A DNA stretch of 64,000 bases, taken from positions 4,948-68,947 of the forward strand of contig CAJUFN010000012.1 of the NCBI GenBank assembly GCA_910585545.1, written 5' to 3'. Shown here one piece after another: positions 26,366-34,137 of the stretch. The DNA is from an uncultured Lachnospiraceae bacterium. GTDB lineage: Bacteria; Bacillota; Clostridia; Lachnospirales; Lachnospiraceae. The notes beneath the pieces are model-generated. The model ran no database searches, was not told the DNA's origin, and worked only from the letters and a program-made list of their open reading frames with translations. How positions within the stretch are numbered: the first letter of the stretch is position 1; each line of letters begins with the position of its first letter. The position numbers were made by a program, and so were the translations under genes.

Positions 26366-26962
26366 ATGAAATGTCCAAAATGTGGAAAAGATTTATTACT
26401 TAGAAATGAAAAAGTAGGCGAAAACGAAGACGGTTCTGCTATCTACAACGAATTTGGTATTTGTAAAGATTGTAAAAAGAAATTTAATCTTGATAAAACA
26501 CGTGCAAAGAGAGCAGAAAGAACAGCAGAAAAAACTGTTGCAAAAGAATCAGTCGAAGAGCCGGTAAAAAAAGTTGTAAAGAAACCAGTTGCAAAAGAAG
26601 GCGCTCCAGAGACAACACGCGTAATGGAACCAGTAAAACCAACTGCTCCGAAAAAACCAAGACCGGTAAATGCCGCTTCGGAAGAGACACTTACCAGCAA
26701 GCCAGTCACTAAAAAGCGTCCGGCTGCGGATCATTTAGAATCCGAAAAGCCTGCACAGGAGAAAGTTTACTCTAACATTCCTCCAAAAAAAGTACGTGAA
26801 CAGGCAGAGGAAGACGTAAAGAAGAATTATGACCTTATGTTGGATCCGGAAGATGACGATGACAACGAAGTACCATCTTCTAAACTTCCAATTATTATGA
26901 TTATCCTATCTATTTTAATTATTATTGCAGCAATTGCTATTACAGCGTTTTTTATTCTTTAA
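26366..26962 (+). CDS. Zinc-ribbon, tail-anchored hypothetical protein
   Basis: 198 aa. N-terminal zinc ribbon (MKCPKCGKDLLL...GICKDCKKKF, two CxxC pairs), a long disordered Lys/Pro/Glu-rich stretch (~50-165) with repeated KKP and KPV motifs, then a C-terminal membrane segment (~173-197, PIIMIILSILIIIAAIAITAFF). The topology suggests a membrane-tethered cytoplasmic adaptor. Transcribed away from the two-component operon. Function unknown; such proteins are common in Lachnospiraceae. Confidence 0.8.
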   Translation: MKCPKCGKDLLLRNEKVGENEDGSAIYNEFGICKDCKKKFNLDKTRAKRAERTAEKTVAKESVEEPVKKVVKKPVAKEGAPETTRVMEPVKPTAPKKPRPVNAASEETLTSKPVTKKRPAADHLESEKPAQEKVYSNIPPKKVREQAEEDVKKNYDLMLDPEDDDDNEVPSSKLPIIMIILSILIIIAAIAITAFFIL

Positions 26963-26976
26963 AAGACGAAAAAAAC

Positions 26977-27019
26977 AAAGGATTGTGAACAAGATTTTAT
27001 TATTTGTTCACAATCCTTT
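26977..27019 (+). terminator. Hairpin after the zinc-ribbon gene
   Basis: AAAGGATTGTGAACAA / TTGTTCACAATCCTTT stem, loop about 10 nt. No clean T-run follows, so termination efficiency is uncertain. Confidence 0.6.
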
Positions 27020-27117
27020 CAACTTTTCATCACAAAATCATCATATTTATATATTATATTATTACTTGTAAGGAAGCCTTACAAAAACAATAAATTTTCT
27101 TTTTCATAACTTTCCTC

Positions 27118-27148
27118 AAAAAGAGTTGCCGCCGGGCAGCTCTTTTTT
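27118..27148 (+). terminator. Terminator directly abutting palindrome copy 2
   Basis: AAAGAGTTGCC GCCG GGCAGCTCTTT followed by TTT. The T-run is shared with the next repeat. No gene close upstream needs it apart from the zinc-ribbon gene. Confidence 0.65.
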
Positions 27149-27206
27149 ATGATATAGGAAAATTCACACTTTCCTATATCATAAAACGCTCCGCGGGATG
27201 TGCACC
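27145..27206 (-). repeat. Dispersed palindrome element, copy 2 (minus orientation)
   Basis: Palindrome TTTTATGATATAGGAAA...TTTCCTATATCATAAAA at 27145-27186, then CGCTCCGCGGGATGTGCACC, which on the minus strand matches the left flank of copies 1 and 3 (GTGC..ATCC..C.GGAG.G). Between 27207 and 27338 no gene or clear structure is seen. Confidence 0.75.
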
Positions 27207-27338
27207 ATCTGGTTGTTAAGAAATGATTTAGAAACTTTCTTTTTCTTTTAGATAATGAACATACTTTGGACACATTTGGGTAATATACTAAATGCAAGAT
27301 AGTTGATAACAATCACTATCTCCCCCTCATAAAGTGAC

Positions 27339-27364
27339 GCACCCGCGATGCGGATTGCGGGTGC
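27339..27364. repeat. GC-rich hairpin
   Basis: GCACCCGC / GCGGGTGC stem with a 10-nt loop, in a stretch without genes; no T-run. Confidence 0.5.
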
Positions 27365-27402
27365 ACACTTTACTCTCATTCCTTTAGATAACTATAGAAT
27401 TA

Positions 27403-27434
27403 AAACCCGTTGCCCTTATGGTTAGCGGGTTTTT
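27403..27434 (+). terminator. Terminator-like hairpin
   Basis: AAACCCG ... CGGGTTTTT with a 16-nt loop. It resembles the hairpin at 29048. No plus-strand gene lies directly upstream. Confidence 0.55.
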
Positions 27435-27476
27435 GCTGTGTATAGAAACCATTTCTTAAATAATCTCTTGATGATT

Positions 27477-27959
27477 TTACAAATCAAATCTCATATAAAT
27501 AGATGTATCCATAGGACTGTCGTTGTAACTTTCAATCTCATAAAAACCAAATTTTTTATAGATATGTATTGCACTTTCCAAAAATGGAAGTGTATCTAAC
27601 AGCATATGAGAATATCCTATTTCCTTTGCGTCTTCTATAATCTTTTCCACCAAAATGTTTGCTAATTTTTGACCCCTAAACTCCGGTCTTATATATAAGC
27701 GTTTCATTTCACAATTCTGATTATCAATCTTTCTAAGTCCTATACAACCTGCCAATTTTTCATCGCAATAAATCAAATATAATCTCCCATAAGGCGTACC
27801 ATATTTCATCTCTAAATGTTCAATTTCTTCACCATAATTTTGAATATCAAGATACTTTCTAAACGACTCGTCATTTTTTATTAGCATTTCTGTATATTCA
27901 GAAAATAATTCTCTTACTTCTTCTTTTAATTCATAAGCTGGAACTATTTTAATACTCAA
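27477..27959 (-). CDS. GNAT family N-acetyltransferase
   Basis: 160 aa from a TTG at 27959 that has GGAGG nine bases upstream (protein LSIKIVPAYELKEEV...). A frame extending to an upstream ATG is open, but its extra residues (KSKRRRKIR) look untranslated. GNAT signatures: KLAGCIGLRKID, acetyl-CoA loop LYIRPEFRGQKLANILVEKII, and MLLDTLPFLESAIHIYKKFGF. It resembles the generic YitI/PaiA-like acetyltransferases. Substrate unknown. Isolated gene in an accessory patch. Confidence 0.85.
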   Translation of the reverse strand: MSIKIVPAYELKEEVRELFSEYTEMLIKNDESFRKYLDIQNYGEEIEHLEMKYGTPYGRLYLIYCDEKLAGCIGLRKIDNQNCEMKRLYIRPEFRGQKLANILVEKIIEDAKEIGYSHMLLDTLPFLESAIHIYKKFGFYEIESYNDSPMDTSIYMRFDL

Positions 27960-28136
27960 TCTTATTTTCCTCCGTCGTTTCGATTTTAACACTTTAAATT
28001 CATGTTACCTTCTCTCCAATATGATTCAATATTTAATACCATAATTTATTATATCGCTCAGATAATTCGCAGTCACTTGAAATATAACCGCTGTAGATCC
28101 AAGGTCAATTGAAAAAGCATTTCTCAAGAAAATATA

Positions 28137-28165
28137 TTGCCACAAGACATTCACTTTGATAAAAT
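28137..28165 (+). promoter_or_regulatory. Promoter of the type I toxin mRNA
   Basis: TTGCCA, 17-nt spacer, TAAAAT. It would start an mRNA near 28172 with a leader of about 110 nt that contains the hairpin AGTCCTTC/GAAGGACT near 28199. The stretch 27960-28136 shows no gene. Confidence 0.7.
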
Positions 28166-28280
28166 AAGACAAGGCACTACATGAGAATGGTAGGCGGTTA
28201 GTCCTTCAACAGAAGGACTGAACCTTCTGATTACATAGAGATCCTGCTTGCAGGAAATCTGGGAAAGGAGGGCTTGACTT

Positions 28281-28373
28281 ATGAGTGATTTTGAAATGCT
28301 CTCCATCGTACTAATGATACTTAGTATTGTTGTAACGATTCTGATTGCGTATATAAATCAATCAAAAAAGTAA
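28281..28373 (+). CDS. Type I toxin, holin-like membrane peptide
   Basis: 30 aa: MSDFEMLSIVLMILSIVVTI, then LIAYINQSKK. A single hydrophobic helix with a short polar start and a Lys-rich end is the pattern of the putative holin-like/TxpA-BsrG-type toxins, which depolarise the membrane when overproduced. An AAAGGAGGG site lies about 10 nt upstream. It has its own plus promoter (28137), a hairpin-rich leader, and a 3' hairpin overlapped by a divergent antisense transcript: the full layout of a type I toxin-antitoxin module. Too short for routine gene calling. Toxicity is inferred, not shown. Confidence 0.75.
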   Translation: MSDFEMLSIVLMILSIVVTILIAYINQSKK

Positions 28374-28407
28374 CCGCCCCTCACCAAAGGATTTCGGTTA
28401 CTTTTTT
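28364..28407. terminator. Bidirectional terminator shared by toxin mRNA and antitoxin RNA
   Basis: AAAAAAGTAACCG / CGGTTACTTTTTT, 13-bp arms with an 18-nt loop and T-runs on both strands. It overlaps the toxin stop codon. Confidence 0.85.
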
Positions 28408-28457
28408 GAGTAATTAAATAATTTGGACTAACCAACTATCAGTAGTACCTTATTTAT
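28364..28457 (-). ncRNA. Predicted antisense antitoxin RNA
   Basis: A near-consensus minus promoter at 28464-28492 fires toward the toxin 3' end, and the bidirectional hairpin stops the transcript, giving an RNA of roughly 95 nt. It would pair with about 44 nt of the toxin mRNA 3' end, like RatA or SR4 in Bacillus. Ends are predicted from promoter and terminator positions only. Confidence 0.6.
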
Positions 28458-28463
28458 GTCTTT

Positions 28464-28492
28464 ATTCTAGCAAAAGACTTTTGAATTGTCAA
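28464..28492 (-). promoter_or_regulatory. Promoter of the antisense antitoxin RNA
   Basis: Minus strand: perfect TTGACA, 17-nt spacer, TAGAAT. No protein gene lies downstream of it for hundreds of bases, which supports a non-coding transcript. Confidence 0.75.
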
Positions 28493-28539
28493 ATTTAACA
28501 CTTTAAAATAACATATATTTCTTTACTAAGCTGAATTTC

Positions 28540-28647
28540 TTAACCTAGTAAATTCATTTTATTGTTCATTTTTACAAATCCATATTTTTCATATAATGGT
28601 CTTCCCATGTCTGCAGCTTTAAAATCACACAATTCTATCTCCTTCAT
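28540..28647 (-). pseudogene. C-terminal fragment of a GNAT acetyltransferase
   Basis: The minus strand encodes MKEIELCDFKAADMGRPLYE, then KYGFVKMNNKMNLLG and a stop. The ...DMGRPLYEKYGF pattern is the acetyl-CoA-side C-terminal motif of GNAT enzymes. The frame is closed by a stop just upstream, and only ~35 residues remain of a normal ~150. It is a decayed gene, unrelated in sequence to the intact GNAT gene at 27477. Confidence 0.6.
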
Positions 28648-28674
28648 ATCTTAGAAAGAAAAAGGAGTTTTTCC

Positions 28675-29019
28675 ATGTATGATTCATGTGATTGCGAAAA
28701 ACATGTACACGAGATAACAGGAAGCACAAAAGTGTTTAAAGAATGTAACACTTGTCATAATCATAGATTTTGTACTGTATCTGATATACCAATCTACACT
28801 TGTGACAAAAAAGATCATTTTCACGAAATCAAATTCCGAACCGATTCTTCAGACGGACATTTTCACGAGTTTCGCGGAAAATCATCTGGAGCCATTGATG
28901 TAGGTCATGGTAAACATGTACACTTTGCAACAGCCTACACAGAAGAATGTGATAATCATAAACACAAATTTCAGGTCGCTTCTTTAATTGAAGCTCCAAC
29001 CGATTTTGAACGCAAATAA
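28675..29019 (+). CDS. YmaF-like histidine/cysteine-rich protein
   Basis: 114 aa, small and soluble. It is built of repeated HxHxx motifs: KHVHEITGSTK, CHNHRFCTVSD, DHFHEIKFRTDSS, GHFHEFRGKS, KHVHFATAYT, DNHKHKFQVAS, with paired cysteines at the start. The pattern matches the YmaF family (Bacillus ymaF). The His/Cys repeats suggest metal binding, but the role is not known. An AAAGGAG site lies eight bases upstream. Two hairpins follow. Confidence 0.82.
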   Translation: MYDSCDCEKHVHEITGSTKVFKECNTCHNHRFCTVSDIPIYTCDKKDHFHEIKFRTDSSDGHFHEFRGKSSGAIDVGHGKHVHFATAYTEECDNHKHKFQVASLIEAPTDFERK

Positions 29020-29047
29020 TTATTATGTGTATTTTCTTTAACCTTAA

Positions 29048-29079
29048 GAACCCGTTATTCCTTGTGTTTAACGGGTTTT
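29048..29079 (+). terminator. Terminator after the YmaF-like gene
   Basis: GAACCCGTTA / TAACGGGTTTT stem with a short T-run; similar to 27403. Confidence 0.7.
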
Positions 29080-29092
29080 CCCGTTATATGGC

Positions 29093-29132
29093 AAAAGTAA
29101 CCACTCTTCCCCAAGGATTGCGGTTACTTTTT
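29093..29132. terminator. Bidirectional terminator resembling the toxin locus hairpin
   Basis: AAAAGTAACC ... GGTTACTTTTT, 19-nt loop. It closely follows the pattern of the type I hairpin at 28364. Here it can end both the YmaF-like gene and, on minus, the lipase gene. Confidence 0.7.
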
Positions 29133-29136
29133 CTAT

Positions 29137-30060
29137 CTAGAATCTTTGATTCATCCATCTATATAAATCTTCATATATCTGATATCGATCTGTCTCATTC
29201 AGGATTTCATGACGGTCATCCTTATACAATTTAATACTTACATCTTTCATGCCCAGATTTTGATATTCCTTATATACTTTTACAACACTTTTACCAAAAT
29301 TCCCCACCGGGTCATCCTTCCCCGCTACGAAAAAGACAGGTAACTCTTTTGGAATGCCGGACATACCTGATTTTCCCGTCAATTCCAACATACCGGTAAA
29401 CATATTTTCATATGCATTTACTGTAAATATAAATGTACACCATTTATTCTTCACATAAGCATCGACAATTTCCCTGTCCTTGCTAAGCCAGTCTGCTTCC
29501 GTCCTCACCGGACGAAACTTTTTGTTATAACTTCCGAAAGCAAGTCTGTTCACGAGCCGGCTTCTATAATGATCGCCTTTGATCTTACCGAATATTCTGC
29601 AAAGCATCTTACCGGCATAAAGCTCCGCCGAGCTATGATAACCGGTCCCCATAATGATCGCCCCGCTTAATCCTTCACCATAACGTTTCAGATACTGTCT
29701 GAGCAAAAATGAACCCATACTATGTCCCAACATAAAATACGGTTTATCCGGGTATTTTTTCTGCGTAAGTTCACGAAGCGTTTCTATATCGCCAATTACG
29801 CATGCGTTTCCCTCGCTTTTACCAAAGTACCCAAGCTCACTGTCAGAAACCGCCGACTTCCCATGTCCCAAATGATCCTGTCCGGTCACATAATATCCTC
29901 GTTCTGCCAGATAGGAAGCAAATGCATCATAACGCTCAATGTACTCGACCATTCCATGGCTGATCTGCAAAACTGCCTTTACTTCTTTCTCAGGGATCCA
30001 TTCAACTGCATGTATTCTCGTATGTCCGTCTTTTGATAAATATGCAAATTCCTGTTTCAT
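29137..30060 (-). CDS. Alpha/beta hydrolase, monoacylglycerol lipase/lysophospholipase type
   Basis: 307 aa, no signal peptide. The family signature (Hydrolase_4) includes VLQISHGMVEYIERYDAFASYLAERGY, YVTGQDHLGHGKS, nucleophile Ser in MLGHSMGSFL, Asp in VAGKDDPVG, and His in YKDDRHEILNE. It probably hydrolyses monoacylglycerols or lysophospholipids in the cytoplasm. It starts 3 bp after the citrate synthase stop, so it is translated from the same mRNA. Confidence 0.92.
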   Translation of the reverse strand: MKQEFAYLSKDGHTRIHAVEWIPEKEVKAVLQISHGMVEYIERYDAFASYLAERGYYVTGQDHLGHGKSAVSDSELGYFGKSEGNACVIGDIETLRELTQKKYPDKPYFMLGHSMGSFLLRQYLKRYGEGLSGAIIMGTGYHSSAELYAGKMLCRIFGKIKGDHYRSRLVNRLAFGSYNKKFRPVRTEADWLSKDREIVDAYVKNKWCTFIFTVNAYENMFTGMLELTGKSGMSGIPKELPVFFVAGKDDPVGNFGKSVVKVYKEYQNLGMKDVSIKLYKDDRHEILNETDRYQIYEDLYRWMNQRF

Positions 30061-30063
30061 ATA

Positions 30064-31443
30064 TTATCTTTCTTCCATCGGAATATAAGCACGATGCTCT
30101 GCCAGCGACTTATATGCCGGTCTTATAATCTTGTCGACATTCTTAAGCTCCTCTAAACGATGTGCACTCCATCCAACGATTCTCGCCGTTGCAAAAATCG
30201 GTGTATACAAGGATTTTGGAAGTCCTAACATACCATACACCAGCCCACTGTAGAAATCTACATTCGCATTCGCGCCTTTATACATTCTGCGTTTCTCTGC
30301 GATTACCTGCGGCGCAAGCTTTTCTACCAGCGCATACAGATTGTATTCATCTTCTCTGCCTTTTTCCATGGCCAGCTGTTTTACAAATGCCTTAAAGACA
30401 TCGGCTCTTGGATCAGATACGGAATATACTGCATGTCCCATACCATAGATCAGACCCTTTTCATCAAATGCTTTCTTGTCCAGCAATGCCTCCAGATACG
30501 CACGTACCTCACCTTCATCTTTCCAGTCGCCGACATGCTGCTTCATATCCTCAAACATATCCGTTACTTTGATATTCGCTCCGCCATGTTTTGGTCCCTT
30601 TAAGGATGCCATCGCAGCCGCGATCGTAGAATATGTGTCTGTTCCTGAAGATGTTACAACATGGGTCGTGAATGTAGAGTTATTTCCACCGCCATGATCC
30701 ATGTGAAGAACCAAAGCCATATCAAGAATTTTAGCTTCCAGTGGTGTATATTTACGATCTTCCCTTAACATCATCAGAATATTTTCCGCTGTGGACAATG
30801 CCGGGTCCGGAGCATAAATAAACAAATCTTCTCCTCTGCGATAATTATATGCATGATATCCATACACCATAAGCATCGGGAACTGACTGATCAGGTTAAG
30901 GCTCTGACGCAGCACATTTGGTATTGTAGTGTCATCTGCTCTGTTATCATAAGAATACAAATGCAAAATAGAACGTGACAGACTGTTCATCATATCACGG
31001 CTTGGCGCTTTCATGATAATATCTCTTACAAAGGTAGGAGGAAGCGTACGACGCTCTACTAAAGTCTGATTGAAGTCTGCAAGCTGTGCTTCACTCGGAA
31101 GTTCTCCAAACAACAACAGATATGCAACCTCCTCGAAGCCAAATCTTTGCTCATCCAAAAATCCTTTTACCAGCTCTTTGATATTATATCCTCTATAATA
31201 TAAGTTTCCTTCACAAGGCACTTCCACGCCATCTACGATTTTCTTTGCAAGCACATCAGAAATGTTCGTAAGACCCGCAAGAACACCTTTTCCATTCAAA
31301 TCACGAAGCCCTCTTTTTACGTCGTACTTCGTATACAACTCTCTCTCAATATTATTGTTTTTCTCACATAGTTCTGCCAGTTCAAGTATTTTAGGAGTAA
31401 TCTCATAAGTTCCGTTTAACTGTTGCTTCCCCAAATTTGTCAT
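30064..31443 (-). CDS. gltA: Citrate synthase
   Basis: 459 aa. Makes citrate from acetyl-CoA and oxaloacetate, probably for glutamate synthesis in an anaerobe. Type II-like core: NLYYRGYNIKELV, YLLLFGELPS, LHMDHGGGNNSTFTTHVV (catalytic His), GPKHGGANIKV, IYGMGHAVYSVSDPRADVF (second His, Asp near), SGLVYGMLGLP, RIVGWSAHRLEE. The N-terminal extension of ~60 residues is longer than in E. coli. Own promoter at 31479. Lipase gene follows after 3 bp. Confidence 0.95.
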   Translation of the reverse strand: MTNLGKQQLNGTYEITPKILELAELCEKNNNIERELYTKYDVKRGLRDLNGKGVLAGLTNISDVLAKKIVDGVEVPCEGNLYYRGYNIKELVKGFLDEQRFGFEEVAYLLLFGELPSEAQLADFNQTLVERRTLPPTFVRDIIMKAPSRDMMNSLSRSILHLYSYDNRADDTTIPNVLRQSLNLISQFPMLMVYGYHAYNYRRGEDLFIYAPDPALSTAENILMMLREDRKYTPLEAKILDMALVLHMDHGGGNNSTFTTHVVTSSGTDTYSTIAAAMASLKGPKHGGANIKVTDMFEDMKQHVGDWKDEGEVRAYLEALLDKKAFDEKGLIYGMGHAVYSVSDPRADVFKAFVKQLAMEKGREDEYNLYALVEKLAPQVIAEKRRMYKGANANVDFYSGLVYGMLGLPKSLYTPIFATARIVGWSAHRLEELKNVDKIIRPAYKSLAEHRAYIPMEER

Positions 31444-31478
31444 TCTTTTTCCTCCTTTTTTCCCAAATCTATCCTTTT

Positions 31479-31506
31479 ATTATACTAGATTAAAAAAATA
31501 ATACAA
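31479..31506 (-). promoter_or_regulatory. Promoter of citrate synthase operon
   Basis: Minus strand: TTGTAT, 16-nt spacer, perfect TATAAT, about 35 bp before the start codon. Confidence 0.55.
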
Positions 31507-31558
31507 TCGAACAATATATGAAATATTTATGACCAACTATAAAATATTTTTAAACCTG

Positions 31559-32239
31559 TCATTTTGTAGATGGGAAATATGGTCTTAATGCTCCTGCCAC
31601 TGCATTGATCGGCATTGTCTGAAGCCACACATGTCCCGGACCTGTCACAACCGTATTAAACAAGCCTTCTCCGCCAAATACAACGTTTTTCAATCCCTGA
31701 ATGGTCTTTATCTCCATCTGACAGCTTGCACTCATCGCCGCCAAATATCCGGAATCAATGACAATCTGCTGCCCTGGCTGCAGCTCATATTCCACTACAT
31801 GACCATCGAATTCAGCAAATACTGTTCCCTGTCCGGAAACCCTCTGAAGAATAAATCCTTCTCCGCCAAATAACCCGGACGAAACTCGTTTCTGAAAATG
31901 CACAGATAATGACACCCCAGCTTCTGCCGCCAAAAATGCACGCTTCTGGAAAATATATTCCTGTCCCGGTCCAACCTCAAACGCCTGAATAGACCCCGGA
32001 AAGCTGGATGCAAATGCAATAAGCCCCTGTCCGCCCTGGGCAGTATAGACATTCTGGAACATGGCTTCTCCTGCAAACATTCTTCCAAATGCTTTCCCGA
32101 TACCGCCATTGGTCGTTGTGTCCATCTTCATATTCGGAGACATCCATGACATGGAACCTCTCTCTGTTACCATACTTTCTCCGCCCTCTAACTGACAGAT
32201 GACTACCGGCAATGTATCTCCTTTGATTTGATATTTCAT
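31559..32239 (-). CDS. AIM24 / TIGR00266 family protein
   Basis: 226 aa. An all-beta double-psi-like protein with glycine-rich repeats: QLEGGESMVTERGSMSWMSPN, GLIAFASSFPGSIQAFEVGPG, GGEGFILQRVSGQGTVF, KNVVFGGEGLFNTVVTGPGHVWLQTMP. This is the bacterial family related to yeast Aim24. Molecular role unknown; often near stress or envelope genes. GAGGAGG site before the start. It follows rsmA by 23 bp, so may share its mRNA. Confidence 0.88.
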   Translation of the reverse strand: MKYQIKGDTLPVVICQLEGGESMVTERGSMSWMSPNMKMDTTTNGGIGKAFGRMFAGEAMFQNVYTAQGGQGLIAFASSFPGSIQAFEVGPGQEYIFQKRAFLAAEAGVSLSVHFQKRVSSGLFGGEGFILQRVSGQGTVFAEFDGHVVEYELQPGQQIVIDSGYLAAMSASCQMEIKTIQGLKNVVFGGEGLFNTVVTGPGHVWLQTMPINAVAGALRPYFPSTK

Positions 32240-32262
32240 GCTATCATCCTCCTCTTGTATTT

Positions 32263-33150
32263 TTATATTGAATTTACATTTCTGAGTTCTAATATGTAAT
32301 TGGCAATCTTTGCAAATTCCTCCAAAGTTAATGCCTCTCCCCGAATACTTGCGCCTTTTCCAAGACTTTCTACCGCTTGAATGGCTTCTTCTTTTGACAG
32401 ATTCAATTCAGCTGAATTGGAAAGCCCATTGACAAGCGTCTTTCTGCGCTGGTTAAACGATGCCCGTATGATTCCAAACATCAGCCGTTCATCCTTAACC
32501 TGGACCGGCGGCTCTTTCAGTTTTGTCAGACGAATCACTGCCGAGCTTACTTTGGGCCTTGGCATAAAACAATTCGGCGGAACATTGGCCACAATATACG
32601 GTTTCGCATAATACTGAACTGCAAGCGACAAAGCTCCATACTCTTTTGTCCCCGGTCCTACCTGCATACGTTCTGCCACCTCTTTTTGAATCATGACTGT
32701 AATGCTCTCTACCGGAACATGATTTTCGAACAATCCCATAATAATTGGGGTCGTTATATAATATGGCAGATTCGCTACCACCTTGATCGGTTTCCCGCCG
32801 TTTTCTTCCCTGGCAAGCGCCGCCAAATCCAGCTTCATGACATCATCATTAATAATTCTTATATTATCATAATCTTTAAGTGTATCCTTAAGAATCGGTA
32901 TCAAAGAGTTATCAATCTCGACCGCCACCACCTTTCTTGCCGCACATGCCAAATACTGCGTCATAGTTCCAATCCCCGGACCGATCTCCAGTACCATATC
33001 CTCTTTTGTAATCTCGGCAGATGCAATGATCTTATCAAGTACATGTGTATCTATCAAAAAATTCTGTCCGAATTTTTTCTGAAAAGAAAAATTGTATTTC
33101 TGCAAAATCTCTATTGTATTCTTTGGGTTCCCCAATGTTGGTTCTGTCAT
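32263..33150 (-). CDS. rsmA: 16S rRNA dimethyladenosine transferase RsmA (KsgA)
   Basis: 295 aa from the ATG at 33150 (MTEPTLGNPKNTIEIL), which has a GGGAG site; the frame extends 15 codons further without support. It dimethylates the two adjacent adenines in helix 45 of 16S rRNA. Seen: FGQNFLIDTHVLDKI, SAM motif VLEIGPGIGTMTQYL, VVAVEIDNSLIPIL, catalytic NLPYYITTPIIMGL, and C-terminal RASFNQRRKTLVNGL. In many Firmicutes it sits near tatD and metG, as here. Confidence 0.96.
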   Translation of the reverse strand: MTEPTLGNPKNTIEILQKYNFSFQKKFGQNFLIDTHVLDKIIASAEITKEDMVLEIGPGIGTMTQYLACAARKVVAVEIDNSLIPILKDTLKDYDNIRIINDDVMKLDLAALAREENGGKPIKVVANLPYYITTPIIMGLFENHVPVESITVMIQKEVAERMQVGPGTKEYGALSLAVQYYAKPYIVANVPPNCFMPRPKVSSAVIRLTKLKEPPVQVKDERLMFGIIRASFNQRRKTLVNGLSNSAELNLSKEEAIQAVESLGKGASIRGEALTLEEFAKIANYILELRNVNSI

Positions 33151-33269
33151 ATAAAATACTCCCTTTACCTTTGTTTTCCGGCACTTTTCTTGCATGCATT
33201 TATTTTACTATAAATACACACATCCGTAAATAAACATTATGCAACAAATTCCGCTGAAGCGTCCGCTCT

Positions 33270-34034
33270 TTAAGCTATCCCAAACAACGTTTTCGCATTT
33301 TGCTCCGTCGCCTCAATAACTTCATTTGCAGTCATTCCCTTTAACTGCCCTATCTCCTCCGCCACACGGTCCAGGTAGATTGAACTGTTGCGCTTTCCGC
33401 GATACGGTTCCGGCGCAAGATACGGACAGTCCGTCTCCAGTAATATCCTTTCTATCGGTGTCGCTTTTACAACTTCTTTCATTTTCTTTCCGTTCTTAAA
33501 TGTCACCACGCCTCCAACACCTATATAAAATCCGTTTTTCACATATTCTTTCGCAATCTCCGGCGAATAAGAAAAGCAATGGATCACTCCTCTCAAGCCT
33601 TTTGCATATTCCCGCATTACATTCAGCGTGTCCTCTGCTGCATCCCGGCTATGGATACAGACCGGAAGATCATGTTTTCTCGCAAGCTCAAGTTGGCGGA
33701 TAAACCATTCCTTTTGCACCTCTCTTGGCTCATTATCCCAGTAATAGTCAAGCCCAATCTCTCCAACAGCCACTGTCTTCTCATCCAACAACAGTTCCTC
33801 CATCCAGGCAAACGTCTCATCATTTAAAGCGCCCACCTCATCTGGGTGTACACCAACCGCCGCGTACATAAAAGAATACTTTCTGGCAAACTTCACACTG
33901 CTTTTACATCCATCTAATGTGGCGCCTACATTCAAAATAAATCCAACATTATGCTCTCGCATAGAACTTAATAACTCCACTCTATCTTTGTCAAATTGCT
34001 CTGCATCATAATGCGTATGCGTATCAAAAATCAT
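33270..34034 (-). CDS. TatD family metal-dependent deoxyribonuclease
   Basis: 254 aa from the ATG at 34034, nine bases from GGAGG; an ATG six bases upstream is too close to the site. Amidohydrolase-fold nuclease: metal ligands in FDTHTHYDAEQFD, catalytic Glu in AVGEIGLDYYWD, then HIHS-type VCIHSRDAAEDTL, RGVIHCFSYS and LLETDCPYLAPEPYRGKRN. Member of the metG-tatD-rsmA cluster. Confidence 0.94.
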   Translation of the reverse strand: MIFDTHTHYDAEQFDKDRVELLSSMREHNVGFILNVGATLDGCKSSVKFARKYSFMYAAVGVHPDEVGALNDETFAWMEELLLDEKTVAVGEIGLDYYWDNEPREVQKEWFIRQLELARKHDLPVCIHSRDAAEDTLNVMREYAKGLRGVIHCFSYSPEIAKEYVKNGFYIGVGGVVTFKNGKKMKEVVKATPIERILLETDCPYLAPEPYRGKRNSSIYLDRVAEEIGQLKGMTANEVIEATEQNAKTLFGIA

Positions 34035-34077
34035 AATCATTTTCCTCCATCTTTCAAAAAGAAATAGGTCAAATTTT

Positions 34078-34120
34078 AATTGGGGACGTACACTTTCTCA
34101 AAAAAGCTACGTCCCCAATT
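34078..34120. repeat. REP-like dyad with GGGGACGTA, copy 2
   Basis: AATTGGGGACGTA ... TACGTCCCCAATT, 13-bp arms, 17-nt loop, between metG and tatD. Same arms as 21459. Confidence 0.8.
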
Positions 34121-34137
34121 AAGATTTTCTATTTACC

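Noticed and set aside
27079..27312. 77-codon minus-strand frame
   Set aside because: It lies over the terminator at 27118 and the palindrome element, has no ribosome site and no protein-like composition.
27220..27465. Possible MITE bounded by TTAAGAAATG inverted repeats
   Set aside because: The repeats match over only ~10-13 bp, no target duplication is seen, and the segment includes unrelated hairpins.
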